Shown here: positions 26,093 through 36,161 of the stretch, piece by piece
How the letters are laid out: each line of letters starts with the position of its first letter
Numbering within the stretch: position 1 is the stretch's first letter
Assembly (NCBI RefSeq): GCF_023701485.1
Contig: NZ_JAMQBK010000104.1
Coordinates: 1 to 64,000 of the forward strand
Direction of reading: 5' to 3'
DNA: 64,000 nucleotides
From: Aporhodopirellula aestuarii
GTDB lineage: Bacteria > Planctomycetota > Planctomycetia > Pirellulales > Pirellulaceae
Made by a program: the position numbers and the translations under genes
Notes under the pieces: model-generated
The model's database searches: none
The model's input: only the letters and a program-made list of their open reading frames with translations
Told to the model about the DNA's origin: nothing

Positions 26093-27513
26093 AGGACCGA
26101 CTCCACTTTCAGAGCGTCCTGGGGCGATGCGTCGCCGAGATAGCTGACCACGACCCGGTGTTTCCCATGCGAGGTCAATGGGATCGATTGCACTTCGTCG
26201 ATCCGCAATGTTGTCGTGTCTCCGACGCCTTCTCGAACCAGCGTCCGCAATCGCTTGGCCTGCTCAGCCGACCAACTGCCATCGACCACCACCTTCACCA
26301 CAACTTCTTCAGCGGTCGGTTGCACCACTTGGAATTGACGTACAGCCGCAAAGTCCTTCATCAGATGTGGGAAGTACTCACCCGGTAGATGTCGACCATC
26401 GGCGGTGTGCAACATGTCCAATCGGCGACCGACCACCTTCCGCAACATCGGTAACCCTCGCCCACACGGGCAATTCACCGTGCCAGCGACGGCCCGATCA
26501 CCGATCAAGTAACGAACAAACGGCGTCGACCGATTCCACAAGTCCGTGACGGCGATGTTTCCTTCTTCGCCGCTCGGAGTTGGTTGCCCATCTTCGTTAA
26601 CGACTTCAACAATCAGGTTTTCGCTGGTCAGATGCAGTCCAGCGTGTTCTGGGCATTCTGCACCAATCAACGTGAACTCACGCGACCCGTAGGTTTCAAA
26701 GACGGGCGAGTGGAACGCCGCTTCGATGCGTTCGCGTTGGTGATCGTATAGTTTTTCTGCCCCCGTAATAATCGCTCGTGGCTGATGGACCTGGACACCT
26801 CGTTCCAAAATAATCCGCGACAACATATCGATGGGATTGGTGTAGGCAACAATCACCTGTGGACGTAAGCGATTGATTTGATGGATAAACCCTTCCGCGT
26901 TGGAATCGCTCAGATGGAAACTATTGAGCATGCAACGGCGATACAACCAGCGAGAATAGACATACTCCTTCGCCGCACGCAAACGGCTTTGATCGGCGAA
27001 TGCTCCGCCCCAAATATGAACCTGCTTCGTCCCCACCCCTCCGCCAGCCATTGCATATCCACGAAGTGCCGCGGCAACTCGTCTATCATTCGCTTCGGTA
27101 TCGATCGTAAAACGAAGTGGTGTCCCGCTAGAACCGCCAGTCGATTTTGAAACGCTGGCCTGACCGGTTATCTCGGTGCGAATGCGCGCCGAATGGTCAC
27201 GCATGGTTTCGCGAGTGGTCAGCGGCAACTTCGGAAGATCACTGGCACTCTGTATATCCGCTGGCCGCACGCCCGCATCGGACCACAGATCGCGATAGTA
27301 AAGCGAATGTTGGGAACAGAAATCAATCAACGATACAAGTCGAGTCCTCTGTAGGTGCTCGATTTCAGCTTCTGACCACCACTGAGATCGTTGAAGTTCG
27401 TCAGCAAACTGAAACGTCTTTCGACGTTTAAAAACCGTTTCAAATCCTGGCAACACGATGCCACGATAAAGACGTTCACTCCAAGTCGAGCTAAATTCAA
27501 TTGGCTTGCTCAT
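26089..27513 (-). CDS. CapK/phenylacetate-CoA ligase-like adenylate-forming enzyme
   Basis: A 474-residue member of the AMP-forming acyl-CoA synthetase superfamily, capsule (CapK) branch. The phosphate loop SKSTGGSSGTPL lies near residues 121-132, the YGSREF motif follows, and WNRSTPFVRYLIGDRA with VVGRRLDML gives the adenylation and hinge regions. A thiolation partner is absent. In capsule loci such proteins are thought to activate a carboxylic acid for attachment to the glycan; the substrate is unknown. It overlaps both neighbours by ATGA. Confidence 0.88.
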   Translation of the reverse strand: MSKPIEFSSTWSERLYRGIVLPGFETVFKRRKTFQFADELQRSQWWSEAEIEHLQRTRLVSLIDFCSQHSLYYRDLWSDAGVRPADIQSASDLPKLPLTTRETMRDHSARIRTEITGQASVSKSTGGSSGTPLRFTIDTEANDRRVAAALRGYAMAGGGVGTKQVHIWGGAFADQSRLRAAKEYVYSRWLYRRCMLNSFHLSDSNAEGFIHQINRLRPQVIVAYTNPIDMLSRIILERGVQVHQPRAIITGAEKLYDHQRERIEAAFHSPVFETYGSREFTLIGAECPEHAGLHLTSENLIVEVVNEDGQPTPSGEEGNIAVTDLWNRSTPFVRYLIGDRAVAGTVNCPCGRGLPMLRKVVGRRLDMLHTADGRHLPGEYFPHLMKDFAAVRQFQVVQPTAEEVVVKVVVDGSWSAEQAKRLRTLVREGVGDTTTLRIDEVQSIPLTSHGKHRVVVSYLGDASPQDALKVESVL

Positions 27514-28580
27514 GCATTCGACTCCGCTTCATAGAGCCGCTCGTATTCATGAACCATTCGCTCAATCGTAAAATGTTGCTCGACGCGTTTCCTGCCTTGA
27601 CGTCCCATCTCGGCTGCCGCTTCAGCATGCTGATTCAACTCAACGATCGCGTCGGCCAGGGCGACGACGTCGCCAGCGGGAACCAGTAGTCCGGTCTCGC
27701 CATCGACAACCACTTCGGGCGTCCCACCTACACTTGTCGCCACGACCGGTAGGCCACGAGCCATCGCTTCCAGCAAAGTCAGCGAGATTCCTTCGGACCG
27801 CGACGGCAATACAAAGACCGAAGCTTGTGCAAGCAAGTCGGCCACGTCAGATCGCCGTCCCAGAAATTCGACAACACGCTCTAGCCCGAGTGATTGGGTT
27901 AGCGTCTCCAACTTCGCCCGTTCCGATCCATCACCAATGATCCGCAGCCTCAGAGCCTTCGATGAATCAATCGCGATGGCCATCGCGCGAATCAAGTTAG
28001 CTACGTCCTTTTCCTCGCTCAATCTCGCGACCAGAGTTACCGGGCCATCCGCACGGGGCCCCACATTTTCAAACCGAGACAAATCAACACCATTGCAGAT
28101 CGTGCTCGTTCGTTGTGGCGAGATTCCTTCGCGCACCGTCAATCGTGTCCCGTCGTCACAAACACTGACCACTCGGTCACACCCCTTGGCGAGCCAACGG
28201 AACAGAGCGTTCTGACGCACTGAGGCACCTAAACGCTGGCCGTGCCGAGTGTGAATCACCGTCCTCACCCCAGCCAGTTTCGCCGCTGGAACACCGTACA
28301 CCATGGCCGCTGTGTTATGAGTATGAACCACATCGGCATGAAGTTCGCGCAGTTGCTTCGCCAACCGAAGCACCAAGGTCGGTTGTAAACCTTCCGGTTT
28401 GCCAAAGGCGAAAACGGGACTACCCCAGCGTTCAATTTCGTCGGCAATGTTGCCACGATGCTGTAGCGAAACAAACGTTGGCTCGAATCGATCTCGATTG
28501 GAAAATTTAGCGAACTCGACTAGCAGCTTTTCCATCCCGCCCACATCCGTCCCCAACGCCACATGTACCACTCGGCGCAT
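27510..28580 (-). CDS. Glycosyltransferase family 4 (GT-B)
   Basis: A 356-residue enzyme from the ATG at 28580 (the frame opens at 28655, but the first 25 residues are Ser/Thr/Arg-rich and not family-like). VVHVALGTDVGGMEKLLVEF is the N-terminal acceptor loop, and the donor domain has TLVARLSEEKDVANLIRA and SRSEGISLTLLEAMARGLPVVATSVGG. HTHNTAAMVYG and HTRHG are family-typical His motifs. It resembles the Stp1/EpsH1-associated GT4 group. One of six glycosyltransferases in this operon. Confidence 0.93.
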   Translation of the reverse strand: MRRVVHVALGTDVGGMEKLLVEFAKFSNRDRFEPTFVSLQHRGNIADEIERWGSPVFAFGKPEGLQPTLVLRLAKQLRELHADVVHTHNTAAMVYGVPAAKLAGVRTVIHTRHGQRLGASVRQNALFRWLAKGCDRVVSVCDDGTRLTVREGISPQRTSTICNGVDLSRFENVGPRADGPVTLVARLSEEKDVANLIRAMAIAIDSSKALRLRIIGDGSERAKLETLTQSLGLERVVEFLGRRSDVADLLAQASVFVLPSRSEGISLTLLEAMARGLPVVATSVGGTPEVVVDGETGLLVPAGDVVALADAIVELNQHAEAAAEMGRQGRKRVEQHFTIERMVHEYERLYEAESNA

Positions 28581-28670
28581 GCTGGACAACGTGGCGTTAC
28601 CACGTCGTCGATTTTTGGTAGAGGAAAGCGTTTGGGTAGACACGATTTGTTTCAAACTAGCTAACGGGTT

Positions 28671-29351
28671 CTAACTGGCGTTCCGGAGTGGATAAGAAAG
28701 AGATTTCACGACACGGGCAGGATTACCCGCCACAACACAGTCCTCGGGCACGTCACGGGTGACCACGGCTCGCGCGCCGATAACCGAGCGATTCCCGATA
28801 CGCACGCCCTTTAAGATCACCGCGCCGTGGCCAATCCAAACGTCGTCTCCGATCACTACCGGGCGAACGGCATCAATTGGCGCAGGCTGTCCAGTTCGAC
28901 GGTCATCGGCATCAAGAGGGTGGCCATCAAAGTCCGTGATACGCACGCCTCCAGCAATCAAACAGTCCTTCCCGATGATGATCTCTTTGGCAACGGTGAC
29001 CGCGCAGTTATGTCCTAGAAAACAACGGTCACCAATCACCAGCGTCGCCCCGCCATGTTTTGAACTAAACGCGAACGATGACTTACCTGACAAACGAACG
29101 CCGCAGCCAATCAAAATACGACCCCGGCCCACGATGTAGGGAAGTTGTTCCATTTGAAAGCGTGCCCCGACCGATTCGCATTGGCTACGAAAAAGTGGCT
29201 CACTCCATATCACGCGCATCGCCCACAGCCACGACTCGCGCATCAAAACATGCATCTGATAAAGCAGCGAAAACCCGGGCTTTGTGACGCAGTTCACCGG
29301 AAGGTGGCACTGCAAACCACGTCGAACGATTGACTTCATGGCCTCAATCAT
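28671..29351 (-). CDS. Hexapeptide-repeat acyltransferase (left-handed beta helix)
   Basis: A 226-residue protein from the ATG at 29351, which overlaps the GT2 stop (ATGA). The C-terminal two-thirds show imperfect hexapeptide repeats: GRGRILIGCGVRLSGK, LVIGDRCFLGHNCAVTV, IIIGKDCLIAGGVRI and VVIGDDVWIGHGAVILKGVRIGNRSVIGARAVV. The last block is the WcaF/NodL/LacA-type acyltransferase signature with catalytic His in GHGAVI. It probably O-acetylates a sugar of the polymer. Confidence 0.92.
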   Translation of the reverse strand: MIEAMKSIVRRGLQCHLPVNCVTKPGFSLLYQMHVLMRESWLWAMRVIWSEPLFRSQCESVGARFQMEQLPYIVGRGRILIGCGVRLSGKSSFAFSSKHGGATLVIGDRCFLGHNCAVTVAKEIIIGKDCLIAGGVRITDFDGHPLDADDRRTGQPAPIDAVRPVVIGDDVWIGHGAVILKGVRIGNRSVIGARAVVTRDVPEDCVVAGNPARVVKSLSYPLRNAS

Positions 29352-30307
29352 TCCGATGCCCTCCTTGGCGCAATGACGCCTCGAAAGCGACACGCATTCA
29401 CGACCAGGTCACAAACGATACGAATCAGCCGTCGCGATCGCCCCAACGTTTGCATCGTCGGCATCTGGGATAGGGAAGCCGGCCAAACGCAAAACGACTT
29501 GATCAATAGACCAAGTGCCGATATCGGTCGCGTCTCCATCGCCGCCCATCGATAGAACGTGTATGACCTCCACACCGACCGATTCAACACCCCCAAGAGT
29601 TTCGGATGTCGATCGATGACTGCCAGCATCGCGTTGCAGTCTTTGTGGATGTCGACTCGCGAGATACTCCCCGCTTCCAAAACGCAAGTTGCCAGCGGTT
29701 CCGGTATCAGCCAGACCGACGTCTTGTTCGTTAGACGCACCCATAGATCACGGTCCTCTGCCGGTTCCAATCCTGAAACGAAACGGTCATCACCCAGTGC
29801 CGTGCGTTTGACAAGAATCGTCCCGGTCCAGAATCGAGTTCCTAACAAAAACGGATCCACATCCGATGAAGTTAAAACTCGATCGCACCACGACTCAGGG
29901 GCGCATCGCTGCCACTCACGATCGATACGATCAGGCAACTGCGTGTGATAATCACTCGCAATCAGTCCGACTTCAGCGTGGTGTTTGATCACCTCAACTT
30001 GTTTAGCCAGTTTTTGTTGGTCCCAATAGTCATCGGCATCCAAGAAGGCAATCCACTCTCCTCGGGAATGTTCGATGCCGGTATTTCGCGCACTTGCGGT
30101 GCCAGAATTTTCCTGACAAATCAAACGCACCGCGGCTCCGTATTGACTCACGATCGAAGCGGTGCTGTCACAGCTTCCATCGTCAACAACAACGATTTCC
30201 AGCGGCACAAAGGTTTGGGCCAGCACGCTGTCCACCGCTCGGCGGATTGTCGCGGCGGCGTTGTACACGGGAATCACGACGCTGATCGTCAAATCGGGAT
30301 GACTCAC
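29348..30307 (-). CDS. Glycosyltransferase family 2
   Basis: A 319-residue GT-A enzyme with ISVVIPVYNAAATIRRAVDSVLAQT at the N-terminus, VVDDGSCDST for the uridine site, ENSGTASARNTGI and the DADD metal motif in AFLDADDYW, then SGLEPAEDRDLWVRL. There are no clear membrane helices except a weakly hydrophobic C-terminal tail. It acts on nucleotide sugars in the cytosol. ATGA overlaps on both sides. Confidence 0.93.
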   Translation of the reverse strand: MSHPDLTISVVIPVYNAAATIRRAVDSVLAQTFVPLEIVVVDDGSCDSTASIVSQYGAAVRLICQENSGTASARNTGIEHSRGEWIAFLDADDYWDQQKLAKQVEVIKHHAEVGLIASDYHTQLPDRIDREWQRCAPESWCDRVLTSSDVDPFLLGTRFWTGTILVKRTALGDDRFVSGLEPAEDRDLWVRLTNKTSVWLIPEPLATCVLEAGSISRVDIHKDCNAMLAVIDRHPKLLGVLNRSVWRSYTFYRWAAMETRPISALGLLIKSFCVWPASLSQMPTMQTLGRSRRLIRIVCDLVVNACRFRGVIAPRRASE

Positions 30308-31485
30308 GCCGCCACCGCCTTCCTTCTAGAAATTTTGGCGTACTGTTCGACCGTTTGATCGATTACTCGATCCTGGTCGAATCGATCACGGCAGTACGCC
30401 TGGCCTGCGACGCCCATCTGCTTTCGCAGCGTTTCCTGGTCAAGCAACCGCACAAGCGTCATGGCCACGTTACCCGCAACACGCATGTCGATCGCGATTC
30501 CACCGGGACCCACAACCCACTGCATGACGGGATGTTCGTGGATGATGCAAGGAACCCCGCAAGCCAATGCTTCGGCCATCACGGTGCCAAACATCTCGAA
30601 CAAGCTTCCATGGACGAAAACGTCCCCAGTCGCATGAAATTCCGGCATCCGATCACGCGACAATTCAGGAACGAATCGAACGCGGTCCCCTAGTTTTGCA
30701 CGCCCAAATTCGATCAGCTGGTCTGACTCTTGACTACGGCCACCCGCGATCACAAACCAAACCGGCAAGTCTGGCCGCTGTTGCTGAACCATCGAGAATT
30801 CTTCGATCAGACAGTCCAATCGCTTGTGTTGGCGTTTGATCGCCGAACACACCGTGACCACCAAACCGTCCTCAGGAATTGACCACTCACGACGAAAGGT
30901 TGAGGTGATGGTCGGGCGAAAGCGGTCGGTGTCTACAAAATTGGGAATGGTACACCAACCCTCGCGAGCACCGAGTACGGATTCCGCTTCGTCTTGATGC
31001 CAAGGCGCCAAATGATGCACATGCTCGAGTTGCACAAGTGACTCGATTGGTTCCTCGGTCCCATGTCCGAAAAGCACCCTCGTCTGACACAGCCCCATTC
31101 GCGCCGCGCGCTGCACCAGCAACGCGACTTGCGGATCTTTCAAGTGCAAGACATCGACGCGTTCGCGTCGCAGTATCCCGAGCAAGTTCCAAGCGAATGT
31201 TGTTTGCTCGACGTTGTATGCATTGCCGAGTCCAACGCGCCACCCTAATGATTTTGGCAGCCAGCGAAGCAATCGCTCCGTCGCCTCGGATCGACGTGTC
31301 CAGCAGGAAACCACACGTTCGAACGGTGCTGTCGCTTCACCATCGCCTTTGCACAATAAGACGTTGTGCCCACGACGGGCGAGTGCATGCCCCAAGTCGT
31401 GTGCCCATCCCTCCACTCCGCGCATGACGTGCCCCAGCCCTGTTGAGGCAACGCAGATTCGCAAATCCTTTGCGGCTAAATTCAT
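30304..31485 (-). CDS. Glycosyltransferase family 4 (GT-B)
   Basis: A 393-residue enzyme from the ATG at 31485 (ORF opens at 31518). ICVASTGLGHVMRGVEGWAHDL is the acceptor loop and VTVCSAIKRQHKRLDCLIEEF opens the donor domain. FVHGSLFEMFGTVMAEALACGVPCIIHEHP holds the E-x7-E signature in a slightly variant form. It overlaps the GT2 gene by ATGA and follows the methyltransferase by 36 bases. Confidence 0.92.
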   Translation of the reverse strand: MNLAAKDLRICVASTGLGHVMRGVEGWAHDLGHALARRGHNVLLCKGDGEATAPFERVVSCWTRRSEATERLLRWLPKSLGWRVGLGNAYNVEQTTFAWNLLGILRRERVDVLHLKDPQVALLVQRAARMGLCQTRVLFGHGTEEPIESLVQLEHVHHLAPWHQDEAESVLGAREGWCTIPNFVDTDRFRPTITSTFRREWSIPEDGLVVTVCSAIKRQHKRLDCLIEEFSMVQQQRPDLPVWFVIAGGRSQESDQLIEFGRAKLGDRVRFVPELSRDRMPEFHATGDVFVHGSLFEMFGTVMAEALACGVPCIIHEHPVMQWVVGPGGIAIDMRVAGNVAMTLVRLLDQETLRKQMGVAGQAYCRDRFDQDRVIDQTVEQYAKISRRKAVAA

Positions 31486-31521
31486 ACTCAATCCTTTGAG
31501 TTGGTCGACGTCGACCAAACG

Positions 31522-32391
31522 CTAAAATTCGTTCGGCTGCCCCTGCAGCGCATGCCGGGAATCATTTGCTGTTTTTCGTAGCACCACGCAACGGCCTTCG
31601 ACGTGTCTTTCCAAATCGGGAATCGTAAAGCTTGGTCGAACAATACGTTGCAAGCGGTTTGACCTCCGCACCAGTCGCCGCACCAGCCGAGTGATATGCC
31701 GAGGCTTGCCTGGGCTCGGCTCAATAACCTGACCGGTTGGAAATACCTCGTAGTCCCGATTCGTCAGTGCAAAACGAATCACATGCAACACCGCGGGCCA
31801 ATCCGAATCATCAAACGCGATCAAACCACCCACGTCCAGAATCCGGTCGACGGTCATGAAGTCGGTCATCACATAATCCAGCAAGTGACTCCCGTCAATA
31901 AAAGCGAATTGCACCCGGCATTCCGCTTGTTCTAAGTCCGGAACCGCCCAATGTGAGGGTCGTTCGTCCAAGCTAACCCACGACTCCAAGCCAGCCCTGC
32001 AAAGGGACGCCAACCCCACACTTTTCCAATCCGTCGTTTGATAGGGGTCAATCGCCAAGTGATGACCAATGCCGTTATCCTGCAAACCGGTTGCGATGTG
32101 CAGAGCCGATATTCCGTTGGCAAGCCCAATTTCAAGCGTTCGCTGCGGCTCCAAATGACGCACCAAGCTATACAGCAAATCTCCCTGTCTCTTCGGGATG
32201 TATGTCTCCATTGGATGCAACTGACCATCAAAATCAAACAGTTCTCCTGTCTCGAAAATCCTGTCGATAAACGGTGAACCTGTCGCCCGAAATTCGAAGC
32301 TAGCCACATCGGGGCCAGTCCAACCCGAGGCACCTGTTGAAACTGCCGGTAAATAAGGTGCAAGCGTAGGCGTGGTGGATGGATCGATCAT
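31522..32391 (-). CDS. Class I SAM-dependent methyltransferase
   Basis: A 289-residue protein with the SAM-binding motif I TLEIGLANGISALHIA, then AIDPYQTTDW and VQFAFIDGSHLLDYVMTDF, and LIAFDDSDWPAVLHVI. This is the Methyltransf_24-type fold seen in sugar and cephalosporin-hydroxylase-like methyltransferases. A sugar O-methyltransferase role in the polymer is likely by context. Its start overlaps the ABC ATPase stop (ATGA). Confidence 0.88.
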   Translation of the reverse strand: MIDPSTTPTLAPYLPAVSTGASGWTGPDVASFEFRATGSPFIDRIFETGELFDFDGQLHPMETYIPKRQGDLLYSLVRHLEPQRTLEIGLANGISALHIATGLQDNGIGHHLAIDPYQTTDWKSVGLASLCRAGLESWVSLDERPSHWAVPDLEQAECRVQFAFIDGSHLLDYVMTDFMTVDRILDVGGLIAFDDSDWPAVLHVIRFALTNRDYEVFPTGQVIEPSPGKPRHITRLVRRLVRRSNRLQRIVRPSFTIPDLERHVEGRCVVLRKTANDSRHALQGQPNEF

Positions 32392-33665
32392 GCCGCCTCC
32401 ATTAGTTGCACTTTACAGGGAACCGCAACCGGACAATCTCGGCCATGTGAGTGCCCTGGAGGGACCTCTCCCAAGGCGATCGCCGCAACCGATTGCCATA
32501 AGCCGAGATACCGAGTACTCGAACAGTACCGAAATCCAACATCGATGGTCATGTAGTCCGACACAAATCCGTTGTTGCGAAACAGAAATTCGAACACCCA
32601 TCGATTCGATTCACTGTCGAAATGTTTGACGAATCGATCACTCTGGGCAAAGATCATTCGTCCCGCGCTGGAATTGAAGTACAGATCAACTGCCGGGTTC
32701 GCTATCGCCAGTTGTGTTTCCACGTCAACTCGCACACGAACCATCGAACCATACTTCCACATTCGCTGGTTTGGATCGCCATCAACTGCGGTTTGAACGG
32801 ACACCGTCGTCGTATCATCGCCTATCGAAGATTCGGTGCGAAACAAGTCGTCCATGTAAGCCTGCACAACGGTATCCAGATCGCCCTGTGACACAACTCG
32901 TCCTTGGGATAGCAAGACACCGGAGGTACAAAGTTGTCCAATGGCGGACATATTATGACTGACAAACATCACCGTTCGTCCCCCGCCAGCGACTTCCTTC
33001 ATTTTGCCAATGCAGCGTTTCTGAAACTCGGCATCCCCAACCGCTAAGACTTCATCGATGATCAGAATATCCGGATCCAAGTGGGCGGCAACCGAGAACG
33101 CAAGCCGAACCTGCATCCCGCTGCTATAGCGTTTGATCGGCGTGTCGAGAAACCGCTCCACACCCGCGAAATCGACGATTTGATCGTACTTGCCATCGAT
33201 TTCACGCTTCGTCATCCCCAGGATCGTGCCGTTCATGTACACGTTCTCACGGCCGGTCAACTCGGGATGGAACCCTGTCCCGACCTCTAACAAACTCGAC
33301 ACACGACCCCGGATGATCGCTTCACCAGTAGTTGGCTGCGTTATCCGGGATAGGATCTTCAGCAGAGTGCTTTTGCCGGCACCATTTCGACCGATCACGC
33401 CCACAACTTCGCCAGCGGGAACTTCAAACGTAACGTCTTGCAACGCCCAATAAAGGTCCTCATCGTCTTGTTTTGCCATGTGATTGGCGCGACTTAGCGA
33501 ACGAAGGTACTGGAAATTCCGAAACGGAGCTTTGACGATGCCTTGAATCGCACCAACAAGTGTGTCCGGCGTCGCTTGTCGCTTTGCCAAGCGATATGCC
33601 TTGCCGATTCCATGTACGGAAATTGCGTGATCGTCTGAATGATTTGAGATTACTTGCAACTTCAC
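32388..33665 (-). CDS. Polysaccharide ABC transporter ATPase (Wzt/TagH type) with C-terminal domain
   Basis: A 425-residue ATPase. Walker A is GRNGAGKST and the signature is YSSGMQVRLAF. Walker B with the catalytic Glu is ILIIDE, followed by VLAVGD, and FVSHN gives the switch His. This is the O-antigen/teichoic-acid export subclass. Residues about 275-425 form an extra beta-rich domain like the Wzt carbohydrate-binding domain that recognises the capped end of the polymer. It pairs with the permease gene 5 bases upstream. Confidence 0.94.
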   Translation of the reverse strand: MKLQVISNHSDDHAISVHGIGKAYRLAKRQATPDTLVGAIQGIVKAPFRNFQYLRSLSRANHMAKQDDEDLYWALQDVTFEVPAGEVVGVIGRNGAGKSTLLKILSRITQPTTGEAIIRGRVSSLLEVGTGFHPELTGRENVYMNGTILGMTKREIDGKYDQIVDFAGVERFLDTPIKRYSSGMQVRLAFSVAAHLDPDILIIDEVLAVGDAEFQKRCIGKMKEVAGGGRTVMFVSHNMSAIGQLCTSGVLLSQGRVVSQGDLDTVVQAYMDDLFRTESSIGDDTTTVSVQTAVDGDPNQRMWKYGSMVRVRVDVETQLAIANPAVDLYFNSSAGRMIFAQSDRFVKHFDSESNRWVFEFLFRNNGFVSDYMTIDVGFRYCSSTRYLGLWQSVAAIALGEVPPGHSHGRDCPVAVPCKVQLMEAA

Positions 33666-33670
33666 AATCC

Positions 33671-34570
33671 TTAAGCGAGGTCAGCGAAGACACGCTGTTT
33701 GGCATTAAAGTACGAGACACCCGTTGTGAACAGCAACACCGCGCTGAGCGAACCGATGAATAAGAAATCCCAGGGCATCTCCCGAGTGCCCAACCAACCG
33801 CTACGCAGGCCTTCAATCACGCCAACCATTGGATTGATCGCATAGAGTCGTTGAAAAGACTCCGGGATTAGTGATGCGGGATAAACGACCGGGGCAGCGT
33901 ACATCAAAATTTGAACGATAAATCCCATCGCGTGTTTGACATCCCGATATTGAATGGCGAATGAAGACAACCAAAGTGTTGTACCTGAGGCGGTCAGAAA
34001 CATCATCGCCAAGACGAAAGGCAACGCGAGCGCACCTAAGTTTGGAATGATGCCGTACCAGATCATCAAACCCGCCATCACCAAGGAGGCGACGCCAAAA
34101 TCAATCAAGCGAGCTGCATTGGCAGCCAGCGGCATGAATATCCTGGGAAAGTAGACCTTTGACATCATCGATGCGCCGCCGATCAGCCCATTAACGCCAT
34201 CAGTTACCGCGTTGGAAAAGAACATCCAAGGCACTAAGCCAGCAAAGCTGAACAACGCGTAAGGCGCGCCGTCAGACCCGACCTTTGCCAACCGACCAAA
34301 AATCACCGTAAACACCAGCATCGTGAACAGCGGTTGCAAAATGGCCCAACCGACACCAATCGCACTCTGGGCATATCGCACCTTGATTTCTCGTCGCACC
34401 AAATATCGAAACAGGTCTCGGTACTTATACATCTCGGCGAAATCAAATGCATGCCAAGCCGATTGAGATTGTATGTGTGAAACAGGCATCGCCGTGGCAC
34501 CACGCTCCGTCGCGTCTACCGTTGCCGATGCAATTTCTAAACTTCTTGTGTCGATACTCAGCGTTTTCAT
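33671..34570 (-). CDS. Polysaccharide ABC transporter permease (Wzm type, ABC-2)
   Basis: A 299-residue membrane protein. A variable N-terminal 40 residues precede the ABC-2 core: YRDLFRYLVRREIKVRYAQSAIGVGWAILQPLF, a family hallmark, then about six membrane helices and VIEGLRSGWLG near the C-terminus. It forms the export channel with the Wzt-like ATPase for a completed lipid-linked glycan. Confidence 0.94.
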   Translation of the reverse strand: MKTLSIDTRSLEIASATVDATERGATAMPVSHIQSQSAWHAFDFAEMYKYRDLFRYLVRREIKVRYAQSAIGVGWAILQPLFTMLVFTVIFGRLAKVGSDGAPYALFSFAGLVPWMFFSNAVTDGVNGLIGGASMMSKVYFPRIFMPLAANAARLIDFGVASLVMAGLMIWYGIIPNLGALALPFVLAMMFLTASGTTLWLSSFAIQYRDVKHAMGFIVQILMYAAPVVYPASLIPESFQRLYAINPMVGVIEGLRSGWLGTREMPWDFLFIGSLSAVLLFTTGVSYFNAKQRVFADLA

Positions 34571-34581
34571 ATCGTGCAGCC

Positions 34582-35967
34582 TTAAAATTGATTAAAAACG
34601 CGAACGGCAACTTGACAGATCAACAACACTCCGATGCCGCACATCATGCACATCACAAAGAACCTATTGTTCAATCGCAGCGTGGGTAGTGACTTCGGGC
34701 AAACCAATTGAGCTGTTGTGCCTAGACCAAGAATCAGGAATGTCGGAGCAACGAACTGGCGAGAGATGGTTGTAATTCCGATCGCATAGGCGGACACCGC
34801 CGCGAACAGGAACATCCGCAAGTGAGCCAAACGGTGCAATTCGGGAGCCGAATGTTCACTTTCAGGATCCCAAAACCGGTCTCGTAAAGACCACAATCCA
34901 AGCAACGTTGCCATGAAACTGGCCGCAAAAGCTGTCCCGCCGACGGCCCCCAATTCGACAAAGCAGTGTAAAAACGAGTTGTGTGCGACTACACCGATTT
35001 CCTCAACTAGCATTCCTTCCCCGCTTCCAAAGATGGGATACTGTCGCCACAAGACCAAACAATCTGACCAAATTTGAATTCGACTTTGTCCTGTCCCGTC
35101 AGTAATCGCTTGCACATTCGTCATCCGCGCACTGAAGAACATCGCCAAGCCAGGCAGAATGAATAAAGACGACACCGCGTACTTCCAACCAAGTCGATAA
35201 ACGACTGCAGCTGGGACAACGGCAGCTAGCGATAGCAATGCCCCACGCGAGTGCGTCAATGCCAATGTTGCCATTAAAATGCCGATCGGCGTCAGCCAGA
35301 CATATCGCCGTATTCCAGCACCCGGTCGCATGAAAGACGACGCACACAGAATCAATCCGGTTACCAAAATCATCCCGAAATCATTCGGGTCATTAAAAAT
35401 TCCCGTACCACGAATACGGTCAACCTTTACGCTCGCTTGATCCACTGTCCGCATTCGATCCTCGATCGATTCCAAGGCTCCAATCGAATACAATTCATAG
35501 CGATCCAACAAGGCAAGCAATGCGACAAATGTAATCGCAACACTCAAACACTTCACGAATAAGAACAAACGTCCTGGTGTATTAACCAATCCAACAATCA
35601 GCAGGAACAACGCAATCAATTTACTGACTTCATAGGTCGACGCTCTTGCCGCCCAAAGGAAACCGTGCGCCAAGTGAGAAAGTGTGACCGACATGAGCAA
35701 CAGCAGCACGCATGCGGTTACCGGTTGGCTTGCGATGGTTTTAAACGACAACTGTCGCAACATCGCCCGGTAAGCAACCACCAGGCAACCTATAATCAGG
35801 AACTGATAGATTGGCCACGCCTGTAGTGCCGGCAGTAGGTCCGCTGGCCGCACAAAGAGTGTTGCCACCACAGCGACCAGCAATACCAATCCCCAACCAT
35901 GTCGATCGTCAGTTGACGACAACATCGCGTTCGGGTGGTGAGATGCGGGTAGGGTCGCGGTAGACAT
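34582..35967 (-). CDS. O-antigen ligase/polymerase-like membrane protein (Wzy/WaaL family)
   Basis: About 461 residues from ATG 35967 (ATG 35982 five codons upstream is also possible). It has ten or more hydrophobic segments and a large periplasmic loop with DGTGQSRIQIWSDCLVLWRQYPIFGSGEGML and VVAHNSFLHCFVELGAVGG. The H-N-x-F/Y pattern and RIxxWxxxxxxxxxxPxxGxG block are the PF04932 signature. It could polymerise the repeat or ligate glycan to an acceptor. Its presence next to an ABC exporter is discussed as a finding. Confidence 0.9.
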   Translation of the reverse strand: MSTATLPASHHPNAMLSSTDDRHGWGLVLLVAVVATLFVRPADLLPALQAWPIYQFLIIGCLVVAYRAMLRQLSFKTIASQPVTACVLLLLMSVTLSHLAHGFLWAARASTYEVSKLIALFLLIVGLVNTPGRLFLFVKCLSVAITFVALLALLDRYELYSIGALESIEDRMRTVDQASVKVDRIRGTGIFNDPNDFGMILVTGLILCASSFMRPGAGIRRYVWLTPIGILMATLALTHSRGALLSLAAVVPAAVVYRLGWKYAVSSLFILPGLAMFFSARMTNVQAITDGTGQSRIQIWSDCLVLWRQYPIFGSGEGMLVEEIGVVAHNSFLHCFVELGAVGGTAFAASFMATLLGLWSLRDRFWDPESEHSAPELHRLAHLRMFLFAAVSAYAIGITTISRQFVAPTFLILGLGTTAQLVCPKSLPTLRLNNRFFVMCMMCGIGVLLICQVAVRVFNQF

Positions 35968-36161
35968 GAAAAACGGACTCATAGATGAATCAAAACATGG
36001 CGATTTCTGTATTGAGATTCGCCAAAATCCCCACTGCGTAGGATTTCCGGGGAAGTTCACTACTCGATTGATTGATTTATCAGTGCTTAGAAAATGGGAT
36101 CAAGACTTCAGCGGGCGAAACACGGTGTTTATGTCCCTACGGTGTCATTGCGGTAGTGAAG

